Shown here piece after piece: positions 34,934-45,015 of a stretch of 64,000 nucleotides of DNA. The position numbers and the translations under genes are program-made. Each line of letters begins with the position of its first letter. Positions within the stretch are counted from its first letter, which is position 1. The stretch is from positions 1-64,000 of the forward strand of contig KN832892.1 of assembly GCA_000827325.1 (NCBI GenBank). Reading direction: 5' to 3'. This DNA comes from Oidiodendron maius Zn (Eukaryota > Ascomycota > Leotiomycetes > Myxotrichaceae). The notes beneath the pieces are model-generated. The model searched no databases, had not been told where the DNA came from, and worked only from the letters and a program-made list of their open reading frames with translations.

Positions 34934-36010
34934 TGAGATAATGAGATATTTTGCCGTAATATTAAATGCATACCCTCGACTAGCTGATCCGGTACCCTTT
35001 GATCTCGTCCGTGACTAACTGGTTGATTAGAGCAGATCCGACGGTTATGCCAAGGTTGCTGACAGATATAACAGAGGTGTATGCGATTCTTAGCCTGGTA
35101 ATTAGCTCTAATTCGAGTTACCTTAGGTCTTCCGCGCTTTGTGTGCTTGACTGGTGGTAGCTCTTCTGATTCAGAAGGCTCGAGCCCTTGAATACTAACT
35201 GGTAGAAATGAGATCATAAATAGTCTTTGTACAACATTCTAGTGATAGTATGGAAAGAAATAATTCTATAGAACCCACTAATATACTGAATACAGGCAAT
35301 TGCGTGAGAATAGGGTGCGATACTCTCTTGATATTTACTACATGTACAAGACCCTTGTATTAAGGAGTCAAAGCGGTTAGTCGAGGGAAGGTAAACAATA
35401 AAAACGAGGGATTGAGACGTATTAACACGAAATTTAGAATTAGATAATGGAAATACCTGAAATCCTTGTGCTATAGACTCTCGGTGTTTATATTGCTGAT
35501 ATGCTGTATTTGAAAGGAAGGCGTTTCTAGATTCTATTGAAGTCTTCAGGCGCTGGTAGAAGGTTGTAAACATCCATTGGTATACTCTTTTAATAACTTG
35601 AAGAGATGGAAGCTCTCAAATATCCCACCAGATTGAGTTCACAGATCCTACAATATTTGAGCTATCGTGGCCAAATCGAGGGCGTGGAAATCGAGCAAAA
35701 TCAAAAGTCTTGTAGCTAATAAAATGTAAATACGCTTCGACTTGGGGTGCCTCTCGTTGAAGGTCCTGGATAGCACGTTTAAGATCAATATTAGACTTAG
35801 CTCGAGCTATTTGCCAGAATATAGGCTTAAAATTCCGACTAAAAGTTTTGTGGATATTTTCTGCGATATTTTGATAATATATCGAGTGAATAGCCCCTGT
35901 GAGCTTTGTCTTAATTGCGTTTATAAGGCCCTTTTCACGGTCGCTTATAATGATAAACCAAAAAGTCGGTTTTCACTGAAAGATGCCGGCCCAATATGCT
36001 TGATTGTATT
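34934..36010 (-). mobile_element. MULE transposase fragment, second copy
   Basis: Minus-strand pieces of a Mutator-like transposase: ISDREKGLINAI near 35930 (catalytic-core region), FARFPRPRFGHDSSNIV near 35670, the SWIM finger CTCSKYQESIAPYSHAIAC near 35330, and a zinc knuckle CYICQQPWHNRRIC near 35060. At least one in-frame stop (TGA where the family has Arg, near 35615) and a frame change make it inactive. The N-terminal part is cut off about 20 bp from the thiolase stop codon. Its sequence differs from the copy at 31720, so it is a different MULE lineage. Confidence 0.75.
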
Positions 36011-36028
36011 GGTCAATATTATAGAATA

Positions 36029-37356
36029 TTATTCTACCCTCTCAATCCGCTCTATAACTATGGCAGTTGCGGCTCCACCTCCGTTACAAATCGCTGCCAG
36101 GCCATATTCGCCAACCTTCAGCTGATGTACTAAAGTCACCAATATTCTAGAGCCTGAGCTACCAAGAGCATGTCCCAACGAGATTGCTCCGCCTAAAACA
36201 TTTATACGAGCGTTGTCAAGTCCCAGTATCTTCTCGTTTGCTCTAATAACAACAGCAAAGGCCTCATTGAGCTCCCAGATAGCGATGTGATCTTTTGTAA
36301 TACCAGCTCTTTCAAGAGCCAGAGGTATAGCTTTTGAAGGCGCGATTGCAAAATCAACTGGGTCAACAGCTGCATCTGCAGAACTGCAGATCCGTGCAAG
36401 GACTCTTGAGTTATTGCCATATTGTTGCGCAACAGCCTTGTTGCCTAGAACAAGTGCACTCGCTCCGTCGTTAAATGTAGACGAATTAGCCGCCGTTACG
36501 GTTCCTGTGCCGTCGTGAACGAATGCGGGCTTTAAAATGGTCATTTTATCAAGCTTTACATCATCGAAGCCCTCGTCCGTATCAACGACCCTGTTTACCT
36601 TCTTTCCAGATATAGTGACCGGTTCAATCTCATCCACGAAAGCTCCAGTCTTCCAAGCTTGCTGTGCACGTAAATATGATTGGACTGCGTATTTATCTTG
36701 CGACTCCCTTGTGATCATCCACTTCCGTGCGGTCATGTCGGCGCATTGACCCATGGGAACCTGATTGTAAACGTCCCATAGGCCATCCTTGATTAGGCCA
36801 TCTACAGCTTGGACTGTGCCAAATACTGGCATAGAACTTGCTCGTGGAGTGTAATATGGAGCACGACTCATGTTCTCCATTCCTCCGGCAATTTGCGCCT
36901 CGGCGAGACCAAGCTGAATATTCTGAGCTGCTAGAACAACAGCTTTCAAGCCAGAGGCACAGACTTTGTTGATTGTGACGGCTTCGGTGCTTAGGGGTAG
37001 GCCTGCGAGCATCGATGCCTGTCTTGCTGGAGACTGGCCCAACCCCGCGGAGAGGACATTACCCATATAAACGTCTCTTATCTTCTCAACCGGAATTTTA
37101 GATTTCTGAAGAGCTGACTTTATTGCCACGGCACCCAGCTCGGGCGCTGGGGCCGTTAGAAATGATCCATTGAACTTTAGATGGTAAGAACACATATAAA
37201 GAATAGGTTTAGATCATGTACCTTGGTGGTTGGCGTTCTAGAAGCACTTATAATATATGCATCTTGCACCTCTTGCCGCGCAGGTGATGACACATCGAGA
37301 TGTTTCGAGACCTGTGCCAATCTTTGATTTGCAGAACTGGCATCTCTGTTATCCAT
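36029..37356 (-). CDS. Peroxisomal thiolase (acetyl-CoA C-acyltransferase) with PTS2
   Basis: A thiolase that cleaves a 3-ketoacyl-CoA (or condenses acetyl-CoA) with CoA. Exons are 37356-37222 and 37174-36029, 426 residues. The N-terminus carries RLAQVSKHL at residues 12-20, an exact match to the peroxisomal PTS2 consensus (R/K)(L/V/I)X5(H/Q)(L/A). The nucleophilic Cys is in NKVCASG, the NEAFA motif is present, the catalytic His is in [11 protein letters not shown] (usual GHPLG, so Pro is replaced by Ala), and the second Cys is in CNGGGAA. An alternative ATG lies at 37404; the later one was chosen because it places the PTS2 where it normally lies. It looks functional. The catalytic motifs resemble acetoacetyl-CoA thiolases, so substrate chain length is uncertain. 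Confidence 0.93.
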
Positions 37357-37404
37357 CGCGGTAAACTGTAGGGGCTCATGAAGGGTGCAAAACGCGATAA
37401 ACAT

Positions 37405-38213
37405 TGAATATTCAGATCTTTAAGAGGCTTGGGTATTCTCGGCTCCGGTTTTCGTGAGCTTACAAAGGGTTAGCTGTTTCGATCTGAACAGAGACGATAT
37501 GGAACCGACTCGGGCCGCGGCACACTGATCATATGGGATCGCGTGCGGAGCAACATCTGCCGCGGTTCGATCATGATAGAATGCCTTCCGATAGGGCGGC
37601 CAATTTGGACGAAAAAGACGTGACTGGGCAATTCCTGGCTTGTAATAGTAGACATATTGAAAAGATATTTTGACAAATATTTCGGTTTCGGGTCAGCTGC
37701 TATTTGATTTGCTAGAAATAGGATTCCGAGGCTCTCTTTCGGTGGCCGAGTGGAATATTCCCCAATCACTTCGCCCTGCCAAGATAAAATGCACAGCTTA
37801 TATAGCGCTAGTGTGGTTGGAATAAAATTTGTTACGTGTGGAACTAAATTAATCAATGTTTTCATAAGCTCTTGTACTTGATTGTAGCAGCTTTTTGATG
37901 GCCGTGGAGAGAGAGCGCTCGTGGGAAATGTGACACTATAGATTTTAGGACACCAAGCTAAGTTGGATTGGCGGGTCAAGGCAAATGTGTCGCTAATGAT
38001 GAATTATAGATAGAAGTGTGCCTATTTCCACACTGAACCCTTTAGCGATGCTCTGTCTTTATTCTACCTATGTCGAGGAAGCGATGTTTGTCAATTGACT
38101 TGTTCTTGATGCTGGACTGGAAAGATTTGTGCATTTATCCCCTCACCCCCGGCGGCCTCAAGAGGCGCATCAGTGTTAAGACGAAACCAAAACTGCCATA
38201 ATTCTCCGCCATA
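37405..38213. promoter_or_regulatory. Thiolase promoter region
   Basis: This 800-bp region precedes the thiolase and follows the CoA ligase stop; both genes are on the minus strand. It contains CCGAGG at 37726-37731, about 370 bp before the thiolase start. A 169-codon open frame on the minus strand (37979-37470) has no recognisable motif and is probably chance. Confidence 0.5.
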
Positions 38214-40150
38214 TCACAGCTTTGCTTTGGCCTCATTTCTCCATTCCAACTTTCTAAGCTCATTTCTCTGGATCTTTCCGCTCACCGTCCGGGGAAAGAA
38301 TCCGGCATGTACAAACTGAATCTTGCGTGGATATTTGTACGGTGCAGCATGTGTCTTGCAGAAATCTTGCAGCTCTTTCCTCAGCGCGTCCTTATTCGCG
38401 TCTCTAAATTGCTCAGTCAAAACGACGAAGGCTTTTACAACTTCTCCTCGGATTGGATCTGGCGAGGAGATCACAGCAGATTCTGCTACCGATGAGTGTA
38501 GTTTTAAGGTTGATTCTACTTCAAACGGACCTATATATTCGATTTTGTAAGCCATTTCTTCTTGATTTTCCTTCAAAATGGTCGAGATTCACATGGGATT
38601 GGGAAATCGTACCGATGCGATAGCCAGAAGAATTGATGACGTCGTCTGACCGTCCGACGAACCAGAAGTATCCGTCCTGATCCCGCCTTGCCTTGTCCCC
38701 AGTCAGGTACCATACTTTCTTCTCTCCGTTATTAGTGAAAGTTTTTTCTTGCCGGCTAATCGTGTTATCGTCATTTACATATCCGTCAAAGATGCCAAAG
38801 AAGCTTTTACTACCCGAAATGTCATGTATCAACACCGCCATGTCCCCTTCTTCTCCCACTGCGGCTTCCGACCCATCTCTAGTTATGACGGAGAGAGGCA
38901 CAGTAGGCGCTGGCTTGCCCATAGAGCCTGGGCGAATTGGAAACGCACTAAAGTTGCCACATAGAAGAATAGACTCTGTCTGGCCGTATCCATCTCGGAT
39001 CTCCATACCAGTGATATTACGCCATTGTGTGATGACCTCGCCATTCAACGCCTCACCCGCCGCAGTGCAATGCGAGAGTAGCTTTGGTGGGTATTTTTCA
39101 TAGTATGCTTTGGCGTCTTGCAGAACAAGTTGCCGATATGCGAGTGGAGCTGCACAAATGGTGGTGACTGGATACCGGTGAAGGATTCGCAAAAGACGCA
39201 GAGGGCTAAATGGGCCGCGATCATCGTAGACAAAAAGCGTGGCTCCGCAATTCCATGCTCCAAAGAAAGACCAGGCAGCTTTTGCCCAACCTATATGACG
39301 ACGTGGTTAGTCAAGAATGATGCTGCTCTATCCGAGGCGCGTTGACCTTGCTCTGCGGTATTCCAAAACAACTTGCCGGGAGCTAACTGATACCAAAACT
39401 TGGCCGTTATTGTGAGAGCTGGCCCCGTTAGACCATGTTACAGTAGCAGCTTACTTCAGAAAACTGACCTAATGGGTAAGAAATCTGGTTATGGCGCACC
39501 ATCTTCGGAGGACCTGATGTGCCGGATGTAAAGTACAGCAAGGCTGGGGAATTCCATTTTCGCCTCACATCCTTCACGGTTGCATCTGCCTCGATATTTT
39601 CCAGAGCTGCGTAGAAAGGAATGACGGATTTGTGTGGAGCGTCACCTACTTGCAATATGGTGCGAACTAATGGGCACTGGTCCCGCACTGCTAAAAATTT
39701 GGCAATGCTTGCACCGTCGCCGATAAACATGCTGGCTTTACTTTTGGCGCAGCGATACTGAATATCTTTATCGGTCAACAAGACTGTAGCTGGCGCAAGA
39801 ATGATCCCGCTGCGAATGCATGCAACTGCAATTTCCCACCTTGCGTGGTCTAATCAGCCTCGTCAAACTGTACTCATTTGGACCGAGATTTTCTACCATG
39901 CAGGCACTCGTGGGACTACCATAACTGTTGTCTCACCCTCTTTAACGCCTAATTGTCGCAGCAGGACCGAGATCCGATGAGATTGGCGTGAGAAATATTG
40001 AAACGTCATTGAACGAGTTTGCGATTCTTCTTTCGATACCCAGTACATTGCCTGCAAGTCGCCGGGTTGGGCCGCCCAATAGTCGACAACGTCGACGGCA
40101 AAGTTGAACTTGTTAGGCCGCTGGATCACAGCGTCGTGAAAATGAGCCAT
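38214..40150 (-). CDS. Peroxisomal acyl-CoA/aryl-CoA ligase (AMP-binding, ACSM-like)
   Basis: An adenylate-forming ligase that activates a carboxylic acid to its CoA thioester with ATP. Exons are 40150-39897, 39839-39469, 39418-39347, 39290-38613 and 38530-38214, giving 563 residues. Motifs present: the phosphate loop YFTSGTSGPPKMV, the A5 motif DGYGQTES, YLTGD-type A7 (WYLTGDKARRDQDGYFWF), [20 protein letters not shown] (A8 hinge), and the A10 lysine in PRTVSGKIQRNE. The C-terminus is AKL, a strong type 1 peroxisomal signal. By motif it resembles medium-chain acyl/benzoate/cinnamate-type ligases (ACSM group). It is transcribed divergently from the enoyl-CoA hydratase-family gene across 538 bp. 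It looks functional; the substrate is unknown. Confidence 0.93.
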
Positions 40151-40688
40151 GGTGGTGTGTAGTGGACTTCTGGATGTGCGGTCGGTGATGGGTGAGTAGA
40201 GCAGTGGAAATGTGAAGGCAGGAATGACGAGATGAGATAAGATAAAATGCTGCCCTAGGTTTTCCTAGGTAACTAAAGATTCTGCAGATACAGCAAGTTG
40301 CATGCATGTTAGTAATAAGTAGTGCGAGTGCTCCTGGGAGATTATTACAGCGCTCGGGGTATGGTCGGTCGGTTCTCGGCCCGAGGTGCTGTTCAGCAAG
40401 ACCCGGAAGTACTACGGCATCGCCTTAACCGTAGGTGGCACTTACACTATACTTTCCGCATCACCATGTTGCTGCAGAAGAAGAGCGCGCCCTACATTTC
40501 GCATTACTAAAGTGTTTAGAACGCCGTGACTGGACCGCACTGGAAAGATTGCCCACTGGAGCCTCGAAGGCTGTGCCTGCAGGCACCTGGAGAGGTCCTA
40601 TATATATTGACACTTCCTACACATACGCGCTTGGCTCTGTCATAGCTACAAAACAGCCGGAACAATCGAACAAGAATTTGATGTCGCC
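40151..40688. promoter_or_regulatory. Divergent promoter, CoA ligase/enoyl-CoA isomerase
   Basis: A 538-bp region shared by two divergently transcribed peroxisomal-enzyme genes. It contains CCGAGG at 40381-40386 within a CGG-rich block (cggtcggttctcggcccgag) and a TATA box at 40599-40608, about 85 bp before the plus-strand ATG. CCTCGG/CCGAGG is the established motif of the FarA/FarB fatty-acid regulators of Aspergillus. Confidence 0.6.
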
Positions 40689-41483
40689 ATGGTTCTGCCT
40701 TCCTATGGCAATGTCAAGGTCGAGATTCTGGAGCACGACACTGTTGCTTTGGTGACATACAACCGCCCGCAGTCGGGTAACTCGCTGCATCCCCAGATGT
40801 TAGCGGAGTTGGTGTCTGCCCTGAGATGGGTCGAGAGCCAACCCGCTATTCGCATCATCGTCCAGTCTGGCGCAGGCAAGTTCTTCAATACCGGAATGGA
40901 GTTGGTGGATAGCGATGGCATGTCCTTTGCCCGGGGATCGGATTTCCACGAGATGAACCGGATCCTGATTCTGTCGGATAAGATCCTCATCGCAGCCGTC
41001 AACGGTCCCGCCGCGGGTTACGGCGTGAGCAGCCTGGCACTGTACGATCTGGTCTACTCAGTTCCCGATGCATATTTCTTCACCCCATTTGTCAAGTGGG
41101 GTATGGCAGCCGAGGGAGCGTCGAGTGTCTCGTTTCCCAGACTCTTGGGCCACCAAAAGGCCGCATCGCTCTTCCTAGCTGGAGACCGCATCACAGCGGA
41201 GGAGGCCGAACGCATTGGCCTTGTCAACAAAATCCTACCGAACGAGCATTTCTTGGACCAGGTCATCCAGGTCGCCCGGACGCTTGCCCAGTCAGCACCT
41301 GGATCTCTGCGAGCAACGAAAGAGCAGATGCGCCAGCCTGTTCGGCAGGATCTGCTTGACGCCAATGATCGCGAATGCGATCTGCTTTATCGGGAGAGAT
41401 ACGGCTACGAGGAGTATCAGAAAGCGGTAAAGCAGTTTCGCATCGAGCAGCTTGAAAAGCGGAGGGGCCGGAGTAAAATATAA
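40689..41483 (+). CDS. Peroxisomal enoyl-CoA isomerase/hydratase family protein
   Basis: A single-exon crotonase-fold protein of 264 residues ending in SKI, an accepted type 1 peroxisomal signal. The start at 40689 is in a good context (gccATGg). The oxyanion-hole segments are KFFNTGMEL and NGPAAGYG. In the active-site helix it has SSLALYD where hydratases have a Glu, and TPFVKWGMAAEGASS, whose single Glu sits where delta3,delta2-enoyl-CoA isomerases (ECI2/PECI type) have theirs. It therefore looks more like an isomerase-type enzyme than a classical hydratase; the AKT3-like enzymes of Alternaria clusters are similar in type and also peroxisomal. It shares a promoter region with the CoA ligase. 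Intact. Confidence 0.93.
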   Translation: MVLPSYGNVKVEILEHDTVALVTYNRPQSGNSLHPQMLAELVSALRWVESQPAIRIIVQSGAGKFFNTGMELVDSDGMSFARGSDFHEMNRILILSDKILIAAVNGPAAGYGVSSLALYDLVYSVPDAYFFTPFVKWGMAAEGASSVSFPRLLGHQKAASLFLAGDRITAEEAERIGLVNKILPNEHFLDQVIQVARTLAQSAPGSLRATKEQMRQPVRQDLLDANDRECDLLYRERYGYEEYQKAVKQFRIEQLEKRRGRSKI

Positions 41484-42036
41484 TAGAGCAAATTTTATTC
41501 TGATCATAATTGCCGCCATCGCGTTTCTTAGTATTCTTCAACCATTCCAGATTTGAATTATTTACGTATACCTATCTCCATCATAGCTCAGTGCTATTAT
41601 GCATAAATAATTCAATGACTCAACTATCTAACAAAACTGTTACTTCCACCCCTCGGTTCTCTGAGCGAGTACAGAGTTTTATACCTTTGTTTCGGATATG
41701 TACGATAATACGCGCCGTGAATGGTCCAAAAGAGATGTGGCGGCCAATGATGCGACTAATTTAATTCTAACCTCTTCGTTTCAAGTCATGTAAATCATGG
41801 TCCCGAGCGCCTTTCTATAGAGAGGTTTTACTGTAGTATTTTGGTCGTTCACTTGTAGCCAAATAATATGTTGCCCCTAAATCGCTCCATCTTGGTGCTG
41901 GAGGACTTCCTTGAATGACGAACGGACAAAACCTGCACATTCCAATCGACTTTCGCACGAGGTATCTCTAGGAGGCAAAAAATGAGTAGAAAATGCATTC
42001 TTATTAATCATGCGTTATCATACAATACTAAGTAGT
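41484..42036. other. Convergent intergenic, no gene seen
   Basis: 3' flanks of the enoyl-CoA isomerase gene and the tannase-family gene. A phrase resembling gtagtattttggtcg here recurs near 44085 as gtagtattttagcga, possibly a short shared repeat. No gene is supported. Confidence 0.5.
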
Positions 42037-43663
42037 TTAAGCACAGGTATAACTGTCTGCCAAAGTTGGGTCGCCGCCTCTGCTGTAAACTGATTTTAAT
42101 GGATATGGACAGAGAATCTGGTTGAATGTGGTTCCGTTGACGGTGGTAAAGCTAACAGGAAGTATATCCGGAACAGAACCGTTCTCTACCCATTCAACCA
42201 AAGCTTCCAAGACTGTATGTGGTTGACCCCCAGGTCCACCACTGCAGTGAAATACTCCCGGAGCAAGAAACAGGCGATAAAAGTCATGCACATCACGGTC
42301 TAAGGCAGCTACAGCGTCGTAATAATGTTGCGAGCCTCTTGTAGGGATGATAGGGTCGGCCTAAGTTGGTTAGCTATTTGATGTAGGACGAGCTGAAATA
42401 CACAAGGCGCCTCACAAGGCCATGAAAAGTTAAGATTTTCCCCCCGCTAGCCTTAAATTTCGAAAGATCAGGGTCAGCTGTCTCAATAATGCTGCCAAAT
42501 TGCTGCCATCCAGAGTAAACAATTTCGTCGTATTGCTCGTGAGAGATGTTGGTAAGGTTGAAATCAGGATTCTTTTCAATGAAGAGTGTCATCCACTCTG
42601 TACCAAGATACTGCGGTGCCCCAACGCAAGTACCGCTAGTGCAATTCGTTCCAGCAAGCCCTAGAGAGCTCAAAGTGCCCGAAAGATCAGCCCCGATATG
42701 AGGTCCATACCACAGGAATGCGCCATTGGAAGTTTTTGGTCCTGACCACGTAGCATTAGCTACAGCTGCGGCCATCTCGGTAATCTGCATTCTTTTCCCA
42801 GTAGCAGAGCAGTTGAAGACGGATCCTACGACTGTGTAGGGGTCAAAATGGCACTCATCAACGTTTGAGATGACACCATCTATAACGCCGTCCAAGTCAT
42901 CGCACGCGGCTACTGCTGCCGCCGTGACTGCGTCTAGCTCGCATCCGTATGGGTACTTCCCTGCCAAATTCATGATGAGCTGCGGCCAGTACATAGCGGT
43001 GAAGAAGGCATTCCAATTTATGGCAGGAGCAGCGGCGGCGATGCCATCATATAAATCGGGATATCGCTGGGCCGTCATCATACCCTGACGGCCTCCTTGA
43101 GAGCAACCGTTCCAATATGACCTTTTTGGTGGTTTGCCATAGAAGTCCTCAATAATGCTTTTGCCAATTATGGCCTGATCGTATAAAGAGCGTGATGCCA
43201 GGTTTTCCAGGTCGTAGAGGTTAACGTTACCAGGGCTGAGAACCGCCCATGGCATGGCGGATACGTCATGCCCCGAATTCAAGCCAGCATCAGTCGTAAC
43301 GCCAGCATATCCGGAACTAATGGCGCCAACTAGTTCAGTGTAAGACAAGCTATCGGGTCCGCCAGCGACCCATCCTCCACCACCTACTCCTTCCATTCGT
43401 TCGTTCCATCCGTCAATCGGCAACCAAGCCGTGACCGTGATGTTATCGCCTTGACCTGGATGGGTATAGGAGACAGTGACATTACAAAAGGTAATATCAG
43501 TAGCGTTTGAAATAGGCGTGTTGGATATGGCTGGTATAACTGACGTGAAATTGGAAACCAAATTCGCCCCAATGGAAGTTATCTCAGCCCCGAAGACAAT
43601 CGGAGCTTTGAACATCGAAGGGGCACACAGTGCAGGTACAGTACTCACGTTGGTGCAAGCCAT
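42037..43663 (-). CDS. Tannase/feruloyl esterase family hydrolase
   Basis: An alpha/beta-hydrolase of the tannase family (feruloyl esterase B-like), which cleaves esters of phenolic acids. Exons are 43663-42416 and 42360-42037; 523 residues, the family length. The catalytic serine lies in CSQGGRQG, the aspartate in HGLADPIIPT, and the histidine in FHCSGGPGG; the two cysteines next to Ser and His form the family's CS-D-HC disulfide arrangement. The calcium-site-like DDLDGVIDGVI and many N-X-S/T sites are present. Oddly, the ATG (MACTNVSTVPAL) gives no signal peptide, although the family is normally secreted; the TATA box lies only 85 bp upstream, leaving little room for another exon. Either targeting is unconventional or a signal exon was missed. 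Substrate undetermined (ferulate, coumarate or gallate esters). Confidence 0.9.
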
Positions 43664-43744
43664 GCTGAGTAAGTGACTAAGGATAATGATTGTTCAAAAG
43701 AAAGAAGGTCGCCCAGGGCGAAGGATTAAGGGATACACTTTGCG

Positions 43745-43754
43745 TTTTTATATA
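43745..43754 (-). promoter_or_regulatory. TATA box of the tannase-family gene
   Basis: tatataaaaa on the minus strand, about 85 bp before the ATG at 43663. A CCTCGG word follows upstream at 43833-43838. Confidence 0.5.
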
Positions 43755-43832
43755 CTGGCTTTGACCCCATGCGTGGTCCTGGATCGATTCTGTCTCCAAA
43801 GATTTTGAAGCTACCCAGAAAATCTGTTAAAT

Positions 43833-43838
43833 CCTCGG
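43833..43838. promoter_or_regulatory. CCTCGG motif before the tannase-family gene
   Basis: The 6-bp word recognised by FarA/FarB in Aspergillus, 170 bp upstream of the ATG. The same word (as CCGAGG) occurs in the thiolase promoter (37726-37731) and in the ligase/isomerase promoter (40381-40386). The word is short and chance matches are expected about every 2 kb. Confidence 0.3.
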
Positions 43839-45015
43839 CACCTTCTTCTCGGGCTCTTTACCCCGCACAATCTTTTTACCCCTCACAATCTCTCATAGTC
43901 ACGCTGAACGATAGCTGGAGTTTAATCCTCTGTTGAACTGTCACCGGCTTTCTCGGCTCCAGGTCGGCTCGGCCTCTTTCGGCCTCTGCTTATGAATGAA
44001 GGGAGCAGTTCGAAACCAAGTTGTTAGCTGGAGCTTGGATACACCGATCGACCGAGGACAGTCTCTACCGCAACTAGTTCTCTTAGTGTAGTATTTTAGC
44101 GACCCAATTTGAATACAGTACTACGGAAGGAAAATATCTTCTATAGTCTGTGCAGGCTAAGTTCTTACACGACCAAATTTGCTTTCGTATCTCAGACCGG
44201 CCCAATACACTCCTGCATAGTATCGGTGGGGCAAAATTGGTCCTTGATTCTGGCTTTGAATATCGCTCATCAGCCACATCACTGGATCTTTGCTATTGCT
44301 AGTGGCTCTACTGCGAAGCGACACTGCCCTCTGACAGCCCATACCCACTTAGTACGAGACACTATCATTGGCGATCAAAGAAAACTCCCCGCCTTCAGTA
44401 TCCGAACCTTTACGTATGACAAAGAGAGTGGTTGCATTGCGACATAAATTGCAGCGACACGAAGCTACTACGTCGGATGGTTGATGGATTGCTCGGAAGC
44501 TCGGGACAGAATAAATTTGAATTGAAGAAGGCTGGATGTATCCATGCCACAGGGAATTGCTGGGACTGGGCAGCCGACGCTGAAGGAGTCGAGAATGTAT
44601 CATCTCTAATGCCAGTTGGGAGCTGGATAAGCCGATGAGGATCCAACTCAACTTATGCGCGCCATCCGTTATAATCTCCATGCGCAGTATTCTCAAAGTA
44701 ATATACGGGATAATGTACTCGGTAAGATACTTCAAGGTCAACATTTTCTCCAAGGCATTTGGTCTTCTACAGATATTTTCACAACCGTGTGTCGAGCCCA
44801 AGATGGCACATCCCCAGGACCTTGTCAGTTGCATGGAGATGAGGGTTCAAATCAGTGATATTCAGTAACCTAGAGTATGAATCTATGAGAAGTAAGGTAT
44901 TTGTAGGCGTCGTAAACTTAATACACTCAATTTATAAGAGAGTGAGAGTCATTGCTTATAGTGGGGTGTCACTATAGCTGAAAGCTTCTCTTCATACACG
45001 ATATTGTGGACTATT
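43839..45015. other. Intergenic, no supported gene
   Basis: About 1.2 kb between the tannase-family promoter and the transporter stop. Open frames of up to 161 codons exist on the minus strand near 44349-44834, but overlapping frames of similar length on the other strand and lack of motifs make them unconvincing. Confidence 0.45.

Noticed and set aside
37470-37979. A 169-codon minus-strand open frame between the thiolase and the CoA ligase.
   Set aside because: No recognisable motif, no splice structure, and it fills the thiolase promoter; chance openness is more likely.
40689-41483. Calling the enzyme a feruloyl-CoA hydratase/lyase.
   Set aside because: The hydratase/lyase glutamate pair is absent and the active-site helix is of isomerase type, so the specific name is not justified.
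44349-44834. A 161-codon minus-strand open frame.
   Set aside because: Overlapping open frames on both strands, no domain-like pattern and no signals; treated as intergenic.
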